64,000 nt of DNA from Amphritea balenae (GCF_003858655.1 NZ_RQXV01000012.1:62001-126000); one strand, 5' to 3'; positions 22,460-32,252 are shown, counted from the stretch's first letter. Notes: generated from the sequence alone by a model not told the origin. Translations and numbers: made by a program.

Positions 22460-22490
22460 CTAGGGAGGCGTATATTACACGCCACCCTAG
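22460..22490 (-). other. Strong hairpin between tuf copy 2 and tRNA-Trp
   Basis: CTAGGGAGGCGT (22460-22471) and ACGCCACCCTAG (22479-22490) form a 12-position stem with one mismatch and a seven-base loop. A second small stem, GCAAC/GTTGC (22497-22512), lies between it and the tuf stop. There is no T-run after it, so RNA processing or protection of the tuf mRNA 3' end is more likely than termination. Confidence 0.6.
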
Positions 22491-22525
22491 CAGGTTGCAA
22501 CACTTAAGTTGCTAAAAACCAACGA

Positions 22526-23749
<1,224 letters not shown>

Positions 23750-23803
23750 TTTAAATACCTAACGAAAATAAGTTGTGAATTTCCACGCTGCCAAATACAA
23801 CAA

Positions 23804-23831
23804 AGGGCAGACATATTGCTATATCTACCCT
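23804..23831 (-). terminator. GNRA-capped hairpin between tRNA-Thr(GGT) and tuf
   Basis: AGGGTAGATATA (23820-23831, minus strand) pairs with TATGTCTGCCCT (23804-23815) over 12 positions with two G-T pairs, around a GCAA tetraloop. A T-rich TTTGTTGTATTT follows. It lies 11 bases after the tRNA 3' end, 54 bases before the tuf start. It could be a partial terminator that sets the tRNA to EF-Tu ratio, or a 3'-end processing element. Confidence 0.6.
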
Positions 23832-23842
23832 CTGAATAATTC

Positions 23843-23917
23843 TGGAGCTCATGGGCGGATTTGAACCGCCGACCTCACCCTTACCAAGGGTGTGCTCTAC
23901 CCCTGAGCTACATGAGC
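23843..23917 (-). tRNA. tRNA-Thr (anticodon GGT)
   Basis: A 75-base tRNA with acceptor stem GCTCATG/CATGAGC, anticodon loop TTGGTAA (GGT, reads ACC/ACU), T-loop GGTTCAAATCC and an encoded CCA. It corresponds to thrT, last tRNA of the E. coli thrU-tyrU-glyT-thrT-tufB operon. Confidence 0.97.
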
Positions 23918-23925
23918 ACAACGAC

Positions 23926-23999
<74 letters not shown>

Positions 24000-24012
24000 C
24001 TTTTCAGTCTGA

Positions 24013-24096
24013 TGGTGGTGGGGGGTGGATTCGAACCACCGAAGCTCGCGCGTCAGATTTACAGTCTGATCCCTTTGGCCACTCGGGAACCCCACC
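24013..24096 (-). tRNA. tRNA-Tyr (anticodon GTA)
   Basis: An 84-base class II tRNA with acceptor stem GGTGGGG/CCCCACC, anticodon loop CTGTAAA (GTA), a long variable arm (GACGCGCGAGCTTC) and an encoded CCA. It corresponds to tyrU of the E. coli operon. Confidence 0.97.
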
Positions 24097-24119
24097 TTAC
24101 CAATACTTCGCCACCAAAA

Positions 24120-24195
<76 letters not shown>

Positions 24196-24216
24196 ATCAG
24201 CAGCGAAGTGGCGCAT

Positions 24217-24245
24217 ATATTAATCACGCACCCCCACGCTTGCAA
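24217..24245 (-). promoter_or_regulatory. Predicted promoter of the tRNA-tuf operon
   Basis: TTGCAA (24240-24245), a 17-base spacer and TAATAT (24217-24222) on the minus strand. The region after the -10 box reads ATGCGCCAC, a GC-rich discriminator as in promoters under stringent control. The whole promoter lies within the last codons of the upstream SPOR-like gene. Confidence 0.7.
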
Positions 24246-24984
24246 CCCCTTTACAAAGTTTTTTTTCAATTTTTATTTCCTGAGGAAAATATTGCGCTAG
24301 CCGTTTGATTTCATTGGTAGTTTTATCGGGATCATTTAACTCAAGCCAAACCTCAAAATGGTTTTCTTTAGCTACAACCTGATAAAGACTGGGTTCCAAC
24401 ACACCAACCAGGGCAATCCGGGCTTTATTCAGCTCCGCCCGACTACTATATCGACCAATAATATACGCAGAATTTCCATTTAACATCGCCGGTTCCTGCA
24501 TCAGGTTCAGCTGCGCCAGTTTATTCAATAACGCCTGGCGCTGCTCTGGACTACCGGGCTTTTCCAACACGAGCTCAAAGGCGATTGTCCTTTCTACATC
24601 TTTTAACTCAATCTCAGCATCAAATCCTGCATCCTTGAGGCGCTGACGAATCTCCCCGGCAACGCTTTGTTGCCGCACACCACTGATAACCTGACACCAG
24701 CGCTGACTTACTTCAGATTCAGATTCAGATTCAGCTTCCGATTCAATCTCAGACCCCGCCTCAATTTCAGCTGATGAATTTGGTTTATCAGCCCTACCAT
24801 CAACCAACTCAGCCTCTGATACTTTATGCCGTGGCAGCAGTAATGAGCTATCGACTTCGCCCAACAACCGAATTCGGGCGATATTATCGGGCAGCTTTTG
24901 CTCAACCACTTCATTTGCGGGTCGCATCTGCCATGCAAAAAACAGTAAATTGACCAGCAAGAGTGCCATGAACAACCAACGCAT
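24220..24984 (-). CDS. Membrane-anchored SPOR-domain-like protein
   Basis: A 254-residue protein from the ATG at 24982-24984, one base after the coaX stop; the longer frame runs back into coaX and is not used. Residues 1-18 (MRWLFMALLLVNLLFFAW) form an N-terminal membrane anchor. A low-complexity Ser/Glu stretch follows (about 86-107), encoded by a hexamer repeat, and then the C-terminal half resembles SPOR peptidoglycan-binding domains (QRWCQVISGV...). A SPOR protein after coaX is also seen in Pseudomonas. A role at the cell envelope or septum is inference from the fold. Confidence 0.7.
   Translation of the reverse strand: MRWLFMALLLVNLLFFAWQMRPANEVVEQKLPDNIARIRLLGEVDSSLLLPRHKVSEAELVDGRADKPNSSAEIEAGSEIESEAESESESEVSQRWCQVISGVRQQSVAGEIRQRLKDAGFDAEIELKDVERTIAFELVLEKPGSPEQRQALLNKLAQLNLMQEPAMLNGNSAYIIGRYSSRAELNKARIALVGVLEPSLYQVVAKENHFEVWLELNDPDKTTNEIKRLAQYFPQEIKIEKKLCKGVASVGVRD
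24712..24735 (-). repeat. Hexamer tandem repeat (TTCAGA, four units)
   Basis: Four head-to-tail copies of TTCAGA, the last ending in C, lie inside the SPOR-like gene and encode alternating Ser-Glu. Because the unit is six bases, gain or loss of copies would keep the frame and only change linker length. Confidence 0.85.
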
Positions 24985-24985
24985 T

Positions 24986-25684
24986 CTATTGCCCCATCGC
25001 CAATGGCAAACCTTCCATAACCAGATCAGGACACCAGACAGACCCGGACGCCAAAGAACAAAACAGTTCCCCATCCCCACCTGTCACGTAGACCGGTGCT
25101 GACCCGGCACTGCGCATAATTTTCTCAGCCAGCGCTGAGAGCATCAGGTTAAGACCATGCTGTACCGCCTCTGAGGTATTGGTACCCGGTTCAGCATTAA
25201 ACTGTGCTATTGAGTGATCAACTATGATCTCGGCAGTATTACTAAGCAGATTTTTACTCATCAGTTGCAGCCCGGGAATAATGTAGCCCCCCTGATGCAC
25301 ACCATCGCTACTAATTTGTTCAACCGTTATCGCACTACCGCAATCAACCACCCAACATTCTGAGTTTGTTCTGTGCCAGGCACTCAAAATTGCCAACCAA
25401 CGATCAACCCCCATACGGGAAGGATCTGCATAGCTATTGGTTACACCCGCCCCCACCGCTGTTGTTCGGGCAAATTCAGCGGTGACATTCCATCGCCTTA
25501 CAACGAACTCACTTAAGCTCTGATTAACCTGATCACCCGCGACTGATGCCACCCGCACCCGGCTAACCAGCTCTGGCCAGTCCGCCTGAACAATATCCGC
25601 ATGACGAACCCGGCCACGTAATGCCTGACCTTCTATTCGCCATTTAAGAAAAGTGTTGCCTACATCTATATCCAGAGTACTCAT
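24986..25684 (-). CDS. coaX: Type III pantothenate kinase
   Basis: First enzyme of coenzyme A synthesis: phosphorylates pantothenate with ATP. It is the CoaX type, unrelated to E. coli CoaA. The 232-residue product has the ASKHA-fold phosphate loop DVGNT at 7-11, the pantothenate-binding block DPSRMGVDRWLA, VVDCGSAITVE (second phosphate loop) and VYVTGGDG (adenosine motif). It overlaps birA by four bases (ATGA), the common Pseudomonas arrangement in which the gene was first called baf. Confidence 0.95.
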   Translation of the reverse strand: MSTLDIDVGNTFLKWRIEGQALRGRVRHADIVQADWPELVSRVRVASVAGDQVNQSLSEFVVRRWNVTAEFARTTAVGAGVTNSYADPSRMGVDRWLAILSAWHRTNSECWVVDCGSAITVEQISSDGVHQGGYIIPGLQLMSKNLLSNTAEIIVDHSIAQFNAEPGTNTSEAVQHGLNLMLSALAEKIMRSAGSAPVYVTGGDGELFCSLASGSVWCPDLVMEGLPLAMGQ

Positions 25685-26649
25685 GCCAGCCGCACACTCA
25701 CTTCTCCGCCATGATAGCTTTGCAATTCACCATCAGTACCTTCTAACAGCAGAGCCCCTGACTTATCCACACCCCGGCACACCCCTAATTCCTGCCGCGG
25801 CCCTATCTGCAGACTGATCGCCTGATCGCTATGCGCATTAACACGCTGCCACTCATCGACAAAAGGCGCGAAGCCAGTCTCAGAGAATTGCTCAAGCACT
25901 GGCACCAGCTCATTCATTAGCTCAGCAATAAGCACACTGCGTGACGGAGCGTTACCGGCGATCTGCTGCAGATCTGTCCAGGGCTGATCGATTGCCCCGG
26001 ATGCTGACTCGGGCATCTTCACATTGATCCCTACACCGATAACCACATAGCACTCACCGGATGCATCGCCACTCATTTCCAGCAACACGCCCGCCAGCTT
26101 ACGACCTCGCCAGAGCAGATCATTAGGCCATTTAACTTCAACGCCATCGATACCTATACGCTTCAGCCCCCGCACCAGAGCAACGCCTACCGCAAGGCTT
26201 AACCCTTCCAGCGCTGCCGCCCCATTATTAAACTGCCAGGTCAACGAGAAGTAGAGATTACCTGCGAACGGGCTAACCCAGTCCCGCCCCCTTCGACCAC
26301 GACCCGCGGTTTGCTGTTCAGCCAGATAAAGTGAGCCATGGCCATCGGTATAAACCGCCTGCATTGCCATCGCATTGGTTGAAGGTATGGTCAGATTAAC
26401 CGATATATTCGATAGCCGCTGTTTTACATCTGCCAGCAGAGCTTCATCAATCAACTCCGGGTTAAGCAGATCCAGACCACCAGGAATCCGATAGCCACGG
26501 CCTTTAATGCTGTAGACCTCTATCCCGGACTCTTCAATCAGCTTTATCTGCTTCCAGACAGCGCTTCGACTAACACCCAGCATTTTCCCCAGATCCTGAC
26601 CCGAGTGAAACTTCCCATCGGCCAGTATTGCTAACAGCGGCTCAATCAT
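25681..26649 (-). CDS. birA: Bifunctional biotin ligase / biotin operon repressor
   Basis: Makes biotinyl-AMP, attaches biotin to the acetyl-CoA carboxylase carrier protein and, through its N-terminal helix-turn-helix, can repress biotin genes. The preferred start is ATG at 26647-26649 (GGA six bases upstream), giving 322 residues; a TTG five codons earlier is possible. Domains: winged helix 1-60 (GQDLGKMLGVSRSAVWKQI), catalytic domain with GRGRRGRDWVSPFAGNLYFS and KWPNDLLWRGRKLAGVL, and an SH3-like C-terminal domain. It starts 11 bases after the folA stop. Confidence 0.95.
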   Translation of the reverse strand: MIEPLLAILADGKFHSGQDLGKMLGVSRSAVWKQIKLIEESGIEVYSIKGRGYRIPGGLDLLNPELIDEALLADVKQRLSNISVNLTIPSTNAMAMQAVYTDGHGSLYLAEQQTAGRGRRGRDWVSPFAGNLYFSLTWQFNNGAAALEGLSLAVGVALVRGLKRIGIDGVEVKWPNDLLWRGRKLAGVLLEMSGDASGECYVVIGVGINVKMPESASGAIDQPWTDLQQIAGNAPSRSVLIAELMNELVPVLEQFSETGFAPFVDEWQRVNAHSDQAISLQIGPRQELGVCRGVDKSGALLLEGTDGELQSYHGGEVSVRLA

Positions 26650-26660
26650 AAGTGTTCCGT

Positions 26661-27167
26661 TCAACTGATACGTTGCAGGACAATAAAGCTGTAATCATAA
26701 GGATTATGCCCCTCGGCTTGAAAATCATCACGCCCTATCTCTACCCAGTCTCCCGGATGAAACGCTGGGAACCAGGCATCACCATTCACTTCGGCATGCA
26801 CCTGTGTCAGATACAAGCGGTCTGCCATAGGCAGGGCCTGATCATAAATTTGCGCCCCCCCAATAATCATCGCCTCATCACAACCATCAATAGTGCAGAT
26901 ACTTTCAGCAAGATCCCGGGCGGCTTCCAGGCTATTCACCACTTTTACATTATCCGGCTGATAACTACTATCCCGGCTAATAATGATATTTGTTCGGCCG
27001 GGTAACGGACGCCCGATAGATTCGAAGGTCTTGCGCCCCATGATGATCGGTTTACCCATAGTTACCTGCTTGAAATAACGCAGATCCTCCGGCAGATGCC
27101 AGGGCAGATTATTATTAATACCGATCACCCGGTTTTCGGCCTGGGCCACAATAATTGCCAGCTTCAT
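26661..27167 (-). CDS. folA: Dihydrofolate reductase
   Basis: Reduces dihydrofolate to tetrahydrofolate with NADPH; the target of trimethoprim. The 168-residue product has the catalytic acid at Asp-28 in LPWHLPEDLRYFK, the NADPH motif MGRKTFESIGRPLPGR, and GGAQIYDQALP. It is divergent from thyA, whose reaction makes the dihydrofolate that FolA recycles, with 87 bases between them. The same-strand order folA-birA-coaX suggests a small operon. Confidence 0.96.
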   Translation of the reverse strand: MKLAIIVAQAENRVIGINNNLPWHLPEDLRYFKQVTMGKPIIMGRKTFESIGRPLPGRTNIIISRDSSYQPDNVKVVNSLEAARDLAESICTIDGCDEAMIIGGAQIYDQALPMADRLYLTQVHAEVNGDAWFPAFHPGDWVEIGRDDFQAEGHNPYDYSFIVLQRIS

Positions 27168-27254
27168 TACTTCCCCTTAATACAGATACCGTACGCTGTT
27201 CAGCTTTGATAAGATTGCTTAGCGAATTTAAACACAGCTCTGGATAACAAACCA

Positions 27255-28106
27255 ATGAGACAGTACCTCGATCTTTGCCAGCAAATTGTTGATGAAGGCG
27301 TTTGGGTGGAGAATGAACGCACCGGGAAGCGCTGCCTGACCGTTATCAATGCCGATCTTACCTACGATGTAGGTGCCGGAGAATTCCCCCTCGTTACAAC
27401 CCGCAAAAGCTTCTGGAAGTCTGCTATTGCTGAGCTACTGGGTTATATCCGCGGTTATGACAATGCTGCTGATTTTCGCAGGATCGGTACCAAGACCTGG
27501 GACGCTAATGCCAACAATAATGAAGCCTGGCTGGCAAACCCTTACCGCAAGGGCGCCGATGATTGCGGTTTTATCTACGGCAAGATAGGCCGTAACTTTC
27601 CGAAGCCAGACGGCGGCAGTATCGACCTGCTGCGCAAGATTGTCGACGACCTGTCAAAGGGTATCGATGACCGGGGTGAAATCTACACCTTTTACCATCC
27701 CGGAGCGTTTCATATGGGCTGCCTGCGTCCCTGCATGTATAGCCATCATTTCTCGTTGCTGGGTGACACGCTATATCTGAACAGTACTCAGCGTAGTTGC
27801 GACGTCCCCTTAGGGCTCAACTTTAATATGGTACAGGTCTACTTCTTCCTGGCTATTATGGCCCAGATCACCGGCCATAAACCGGGTAAGGCATACCATA
27901 AAATTGTTAACGCCCATATCTATGAAGACCAGCTGGAACTGATGCGCGATGTTCAGCTGAAACGAGAGCCTATGCCACTACCAACCTTTAAGATTAATCC
28001 TGATATTAAAACACTGGAAGATCTGGAAACCTGGGTCACTACTGATGATTTTGAAGTTGAAGACTATCAGCATCACGAGCCGATCGCCTATCCGTTCTCG
28101 GTATAG
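27255..28106 (+). CDS. thyA: Thymidylate synthase, 283-residue Vibrio-like type
   Basis: Converts dUMP to dTMP using methylene-tetrahydrofolate. The catalytic cysteine is Cys-160 in [11 protein letters not shown] and the phosphate-binding block is [13 protein letters not shown] (179-191). At 283 residues it is longer than the 264-residue E. coli and Pseudomonas enzymes. The long N-terminal half ([20 protein letters not shown]) and the unusual sequence after the catalytic Cys match the form I know from Vibrio. It faces folA and is followed by a bidirectional terminator shared with lgt. Confidence 0.96.
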   Translation: MRQYLDLCQQIVDEGVWVENERTGKRCLTVINADLTYDVGAGEFPLVTTRKSFWKSAIAELLGYIRGYDNAADFRRIGTKTWDANANNNEAWLANPYRKGADDCGFIYGKIGRNFPKPDGGSIDLLRKIVDDLSKGIDDRGEIYTFYHPGAFHMGCLRPCMYSHHFSLLGDTLYLNSTQRSCDVPLGLNFNMVQVYFFLAIMAQITGHKPGKAYHKIVNAHIYEDQLELMRDVQLKREPMPLPTFKINPDIKTLEDLETWVTTDDFEVEDYQHHEPIAYPFSV

Positions 28107-28115
28107 CCCCAAAAT

Positions 28116-28149
28116 AAAAAATGCCCGCTTTCAAGCGGGCATTTTTTTT
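28116..28149. terminator. Bidirectional terminator between thyA and lgt
   Basis: The 15-position perfect stem AAAAAATGCCCGCTT/AAGCGGGCATTTTTT (28116-28130, 28133-28147) has a two-base apex and T-runs on both strands. It separates the convergent genes thyA and lgt. Confidence 0.92.
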
Positions 28150-28165
28150 ATCACAACAACGCCTC

Positions 28166-28963
28166 TCAGCAAGCTTTCACTGCAGCGCTGTTCCGATAAG
28201 CCAGCATAATGAGCACAACACCTAACAGAATCATTGGCAGCGACAACAACTGACCCATGGTGAGCCAGTCCAGGGCGATAAAACCTATATGACCATCGGG
28301 CTCCCGGAAGAACTCAACTGAAGAGCGGAACAAACCATACAACAACAGGAACATGCCGGAAACGGCCATCTTCGGCTGTGGACGGGCAGAATATAGCCAT
28401 AACAGAATAAACATGACGACGCCTTCCAGCACAAATTCATACAGCTGTGACGGGTGACGCGCTAAGGCATCACCTGCCCGGGGGAAAACAACACCCCAAC
28501 TCTGATCGGTTGCTCTGCCCCAGAGTTCACCACCGATAAAATTACCCACACGACCGGCACCCAAACCGATAGGTATCAGAGGTGCAATAAAATCACCTAT
28601 ATCAAAAAAACTCTTTTGATACTTGTAACCGAACAGTGCAATCGCTGCGATAACACCCAACAAGCCTCCATGGAAAGACATTCCCCCTTCCCACACGGCA
28701 AATAGCCACAACGGATCTGCCAGAAACTGGCTAAAGTTATAGAACAACACATAACCAAAACGCCCACCCAGCACGACACCGATCGCACCCCAAAAAATCA
28801 GATCAGAGATCTGCTGTTCGTCCCAGCCCGAACCCGGCTTACGCGCCCTGCGCATACCCAGATACCAGGCCGAACCAAAGCCAACCAGATACATCAGGCC
28901 ATACCAGTGAATTTTTAGCGGCCCTAGTGCAATGGCAACCGGGTCAATTTCGTGAATCCACAT
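28166..28963 (-). CDS. lgt: Prolipoprotein diacylglyceryl transferase
   Basis: Inner-membrane enzyme that transfers diacylglycerol from phosphatidylglycerol to the lipobox cysteine, the first step of lipoprotein maturation. The 265-residue protein has about seven membrane helices, the conserved FHGGLLG (catalytic His region) and the signature GRVGNFIGGELWGR. E. coli has GNFINGE at this place, so the second Asn is replaced by Gly, while the Asn and Glu reported as important in E. coli (N146, E151) are kept. Length is a little short of E. coli (291). Confidence 0.95.
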   Translation of the reverse strand: MWIHEIDPVAIALGPLKIHWYGLMYLVGFGSAWYLGMRRARKPGSGWDEQQISDLIFWGAIGVVLGGRFGYVLFYNFSQFLADPLWLFAVWEGGMSFHGGLLGVIAAIALFGYKYQKSFFDIGDFIAPLIPIGLGAGRVGNFIGGELWGRATDQSWGVVFPRAGDALARHPSQLYEFVLEGVVMFILLWLYSARPQPKMAVSGMFLLLYGLFRSSVEFFREPDGHIGFIALDWLTMGQLLSLPMILLGVVLIMLAYRNSAAVKAC

Positions 28964-29119
28964 GAATTCCCTATTCCTCTTTTATCAAAACTGCTCAGAT
29001 ATAAACATGCCCAATGCGCATGACACAATAGGGACCTACTAATAAGCCCACAGGTTCCATAGATATCTGCATCAGATTAGTTTTTAATAAAAGCCTGATA
29101 ACCAACAACGGACCAGAAA

Positions 29120-29887
29120 GTGTGCCTGATCGTTTTTGCCTATAAATATCATCCCGACTATAAACTGATTCTGACCGCTAACCGGGATGAGTTTTTTCCC
29201 CGGCCGACCCGAGCGATGCAATTTTGGGCAGAACAACCTGAACTGCTCGCCGGTCAGGACCTGGAGCAGGGAGGCACCTGGCTTGGCATGAACCGCAACG
29301 GTCGTTTTTCCGCCCTGACCAATCATCGAAACGGTCGTATAAAAGCGCAGGGCAAACAATCACGGGGGTTTCTAGCGCTGGATTTTATTAACAGCAATCT
29401 TAGCTGTACAGATTTCATCAAAGCCACAGAACTACCTGCTTACGATGGCTTTAACCAGCTGATCGATGATGGTCATTCGCTCTACTACCTTTCTAACCGA
29501 AGTGAGCAACCCGCCCAGATACAACCGGGAATTCACGGACTGAGTAATGCGCTATTGAATACACCCTGGCCAAAATCAGACAGCCGTAAATCAGCTCTCA
29601 AGCAGGTTATCGATAGCGGTGAAATCAATGCAGAGCAACTGATTCAGCTCATGGAAAATAAAGACCAGTATCCAGACCACCTGCTACCTGATACCGGTAT
29701 CAGCCAGGACTGGGAACGAAAGCTATCCTCCAGTTTTATTCAAATGGAGAACTATGGCACCCGGGCGACTACCGTTATCTTGCAGAAATATGATGGCCAG
29801 ACCGAAATACTGGAACAGAATTACGATCACAGTGGTGCAATAGAGAGAAAACGCTTCATGCTGCAGCTTCCTGCATCTAGCGCTTAG
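29120..29887 (+). CDS. NRDE-family (TANGO2-like) protein
   Basis: A 255-residue protein with the family's N-terminal start MCLIVFAYKYHPDYKLILTA followed by NRDEFFPRPT and GGTWLGMNRNGRFSALTNHR. The N-terminal cysteine suggests an Ntn-hydrolase-like fold; relatives have been linked to haem trafficking, but the biochemical function in bacteria is not settled. The start is GTG (29120-29122), fixed by the invariant Met-Cys start, with only a weak ribosome-binding site. It stands alone, convergent with ptsP. Confidence 0.85.
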   Translation: MCLIVFAYKYHPDYKLILTANRDEFFPRPTRAMQFWAEQPELLAGQDLEQGGTWLGMNRNGRFSALTNHRNGRIKAQGKQSRGFLALDFINSNLSCTDFIKATELPAYDGFNQLIDDGHSLYYLSNRSEQPAQIQPGIHGLSNALLNTPWPKSDSRKSALKQVIDSGEINAEQLIQLMENKDQYPDHLLPDTGISQDWERKLSSSFIQMENYGTRATTVILQKYDGQTEILEQNYDHSGAIERKRFMLQLPASSA

Positions 29888-29919
29888 CTAAACAACTACC
29901 GGGGCTGGTAACTGTTTAG
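29888..29919. other. Hairpin in the gap between convergent genes
   Basis: CTAAACAACTACC (29888-29900) and GGTAACTGTTTAG (29907-29919) form a 13-position stem with two mismatches around a six-base loop. It fills the 28-base gap between the NRDE gene and ptsP and overlaps the ptsP stop. There is no T-run on either strand, so termination is uncertain. Confidence 0.45.
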
Positions 29920-32195
29920 TCTGGAATAGTTGGCCGGGGAAGCTGCCCCAGACCAAGATCTTTGAGCGTCTTACGCAACATCATATGAATCTTATCCGGA
30001 TCATCCATAACGATAATCCGATCCAGCAGGTCCTTGGCCCGCTCAAAGCTTACGCCCCGAATCGCATACTTCACTTTCGGTAAGTTCGTCGCGTTCATCG
30101 ACAACACATCATAGCCCATTGCCATCAGCAGAATCGCACCACCGGGATCGGCTGCCATCTCACCACAGATACTGACCGATACATTTTCTTTATGCGCTTC
30201 ACGGGCAATAAACTGCAACGCTTTCAATACCGCAGGATGATAAGACACATACAGCCCGGCAACCCTGGGATTATTTCGATCGACCGCTAACAGGTATTGA
30301 GTCAGGTCATTTGAACCTACCGAAATAAAATCAACCCGTCGGGCAAAACGGCGTACCTGATAAACCGCAGCAGGTACTTCGATCATGACGCCGATAAGCG
30401 GCTGATTGACCACGTGACCTTCTTCGCGCAGCTCATCCACCGCCTGATTAATTAGTTTTTTGGATTCTTCTACTTCCTGCACATTCGTTACCATCGGCAA
30501 CATGATACGCAGATTATCCAGACCTTCTGCAGCCCGCAGCATCGCACGGATCTGCACCAGAAAAATCTCAGGATGATCCAGAGTCACCCGAATACCACGC
30601 CAGCCCAGGAACGGATTGTCTTCCTGTATAGGGAAATAAGGCAAAGGTTTGTCACCACCGATATCCAGCGTTCGCATCGTCACAGGCCGCGGAGCAAAGG
30701 CTTCTAACTGACGCCGGTAAGTTTCCATCTGATCATATTCACTGGGGAAGAAGTCCCTGATCATAAATGGAATCTCTGTACGATACAGACCGATACCTTC
30801 AGCACCCCGATCAAGCGAACGCGCCACATCAGTCACTAAGCCGGTATTTACCCACAACGGCATACGGTAACCATCGGTGGTTTCTGCCGGCAGCTCTTTC
30901 AGCCCCTCAAGTCCGGCATTAACTTCATTCTCTTCACGGATGATGTCCCGATAGCATTGCTCAAGATCGTCTGAAGGGTTTACAAACACCCGACCAGAAT
31001 ATCCATCAAGAATCACAGGCAGGCCTTCAATCCGGGTATATGGCAGATCAACGGCACCCATCACGGTCGGGATTCCCATGGAACGGGCAAGAATTGCCGC
31101 ATGGGAGTTACCTGAACCATTAACTGAAAGCAGCCCCATCAACTTTTCAGTGGGTACTTCACCCAGCATGGCCGGGGTAAGCTCATCGGCAACTAAAATG
31201 GTATTTTCAGGAAAAACAATTTCAGACAGAGCCGGGCCGGATTCCTGCAGGCAGGTGAGCATTCTGCGGCCCAGATCTTTTATATCGGTGGCCCGCTCTC
31301 GCAGATAAGGATCATCCATCAGGGAAAACTGTTTTACATGTTCCCCGATGACAAGCTTAAGTGCCCCCTGAGCCCACTGACCTTCCTTAATACGGGCAAT
31401 AATCTCACCCGCCAGGGCGTTATCATCCAGCATCCGGATATATACATCGAACAGCTCTCGTTCCTCTGAGCGCAACCGCTTCGCCAGACTACGCCCGACT
31501 TTCTTAATATCCCGACGAACCTGAGCTAATGCCTGTTTAAACTTGGTAATCTCAGCTTTGATATCGTCGATCTTACGTTCCGGAACACCATCAAGATCTG
31601 CCAACGGCGTCATTACTACCGCCGGGCCAATAGCAACACCAATGCAACCCGATACACCTTCAAACTTACGGTCTGATTCAGATTTTTCCTGGCCAGCCAC
31701 CTGGGTAAGCGAGCCGGTCGCTTCAGCATGGGCGATAACACCTGCCAACTGCGCCGACATAGTGACCATAAAGGCCTCTTCGGCCTCATCGAATTTACGG
31801 ATCGCTTTTTGTTGAATTACCAGTACGCCGAGCAAACTGCGGTGGTGGATAATAGGCACACCCAGAAAGGCGTGAAACTTATGTTCGCCGGTGCCTTTAA
31901 TGTAGGTATAGGAGCTATGGGTCGCTGCATCTTCAAGGTTGATCGGCTCGGCTCGCTGCCCCACATGGCCAACAACACCTTCATCCAGAGACAAAGATGC
32001 CTGACCCACTGACTTTTTATTAAGTCCCTGGGTTGCCATCAAGACATAACGCTCCCGCTCCTGATCAAGCAGATAAATTGAGCATACATCTGTACGCATT
32101 GCGCGCTGTACCCGGCGTACAATAACATCCAGCACCGATTCAAGGTCCGGTGCGGCGTTAACTTCCTGTACAATCTTGCGCAGCGTTTCCAGCAT
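29916..32195 (-). CDS. ptsP: Phosphoenolpyruvate-protein phosphotransferase PtsP (EI-Ntr)
   Basis: First enzyme of the nitrogen phosphotransferase system; takes phosphate from PEP and passes it to NPr, affecting nitrogen, potassium and metabolic regulation. The 759-residue protein has an N-terminal GAF domain (about 1-160), the phosphohistidine domain (SGNSHAAILARSMGIPTVMG, with the active His) and the C-terminal PEP-binding barrel with SICGEMAADPGGAILLMAM. It lies 57 bases after rppH, the same rppH-ptsP order as in E. coli. EI of the sugar system lacks the GAF domain, so the call is firm. Confidence 0.95.
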   Translation of the reverse strand: MLETLRKIVQEVNAAPDLESVLDVIVRRVQRAMRTDVCSIYLLDQERERYVLMATQGLNKKSVGQASLSLDEGVVGHVGQRAEPINLEDAATHSSYTYIKGTGEHKFHAFLGVPIIHHRSLLGVLVIQQKAIRKFDEAEEAFMVTMSAQLAGVIAHAEATGSLTQVAGQEKSESDRKFEGVSGCIGVAIGPAVVMTPLADLDGVPERKIDDIKAEITKFKQALAQVRRDIKKVGRSLAKRLRSEERELFDVYIRMLDDNALAGEIIARIKEGQWAQGALKLVIGEHVKQFSLMDDPYLRERATDIKDLGRRMLTCLQESGPALSEIVFPENTILVADELTPAMLGEVPTEKLMGLLSVNGSGNSHAAILARSMGIPTVMGAVDLPYTRIEGLPVILDGYSGRVFVNPSDDLEQCYRDIIREENEVNAGLEGLKELPAETTDGYRMPLWVNTGLVTDVARSLDRGAEGIGLYRTEIPFMIRDFFPSEYDQMETYRRQLEAFAPRPVTMRTLDIGGDKPLPYFPIQEDNPFLGWRGIRVTLDHPEIFLVQIRAMLRAAEGLDNLRIMLPMVTNVQEVEESKKLINQAVDELREEGHVVNQPLIGVMIEVPAAVYQVRRFARRVDFISVGSNDLTQYLLAVDRNNPRVAGLYVSYHPAVLKALQFIAREAHKENVSVSICGEMAADPGGAILLMAMGYDVLSMNATNLPKVKYAIRGVSFERAKDLLDRIIVMDDPDKIHMMLRKTLKDLGLGQLPRPTIPD

Positions 32196-32252
32196 GCAGT
32201 CAATCTCCTTTTAGCTTACAAACTCTCAGGAAGCCTGCGAATAAGTCCCAGA

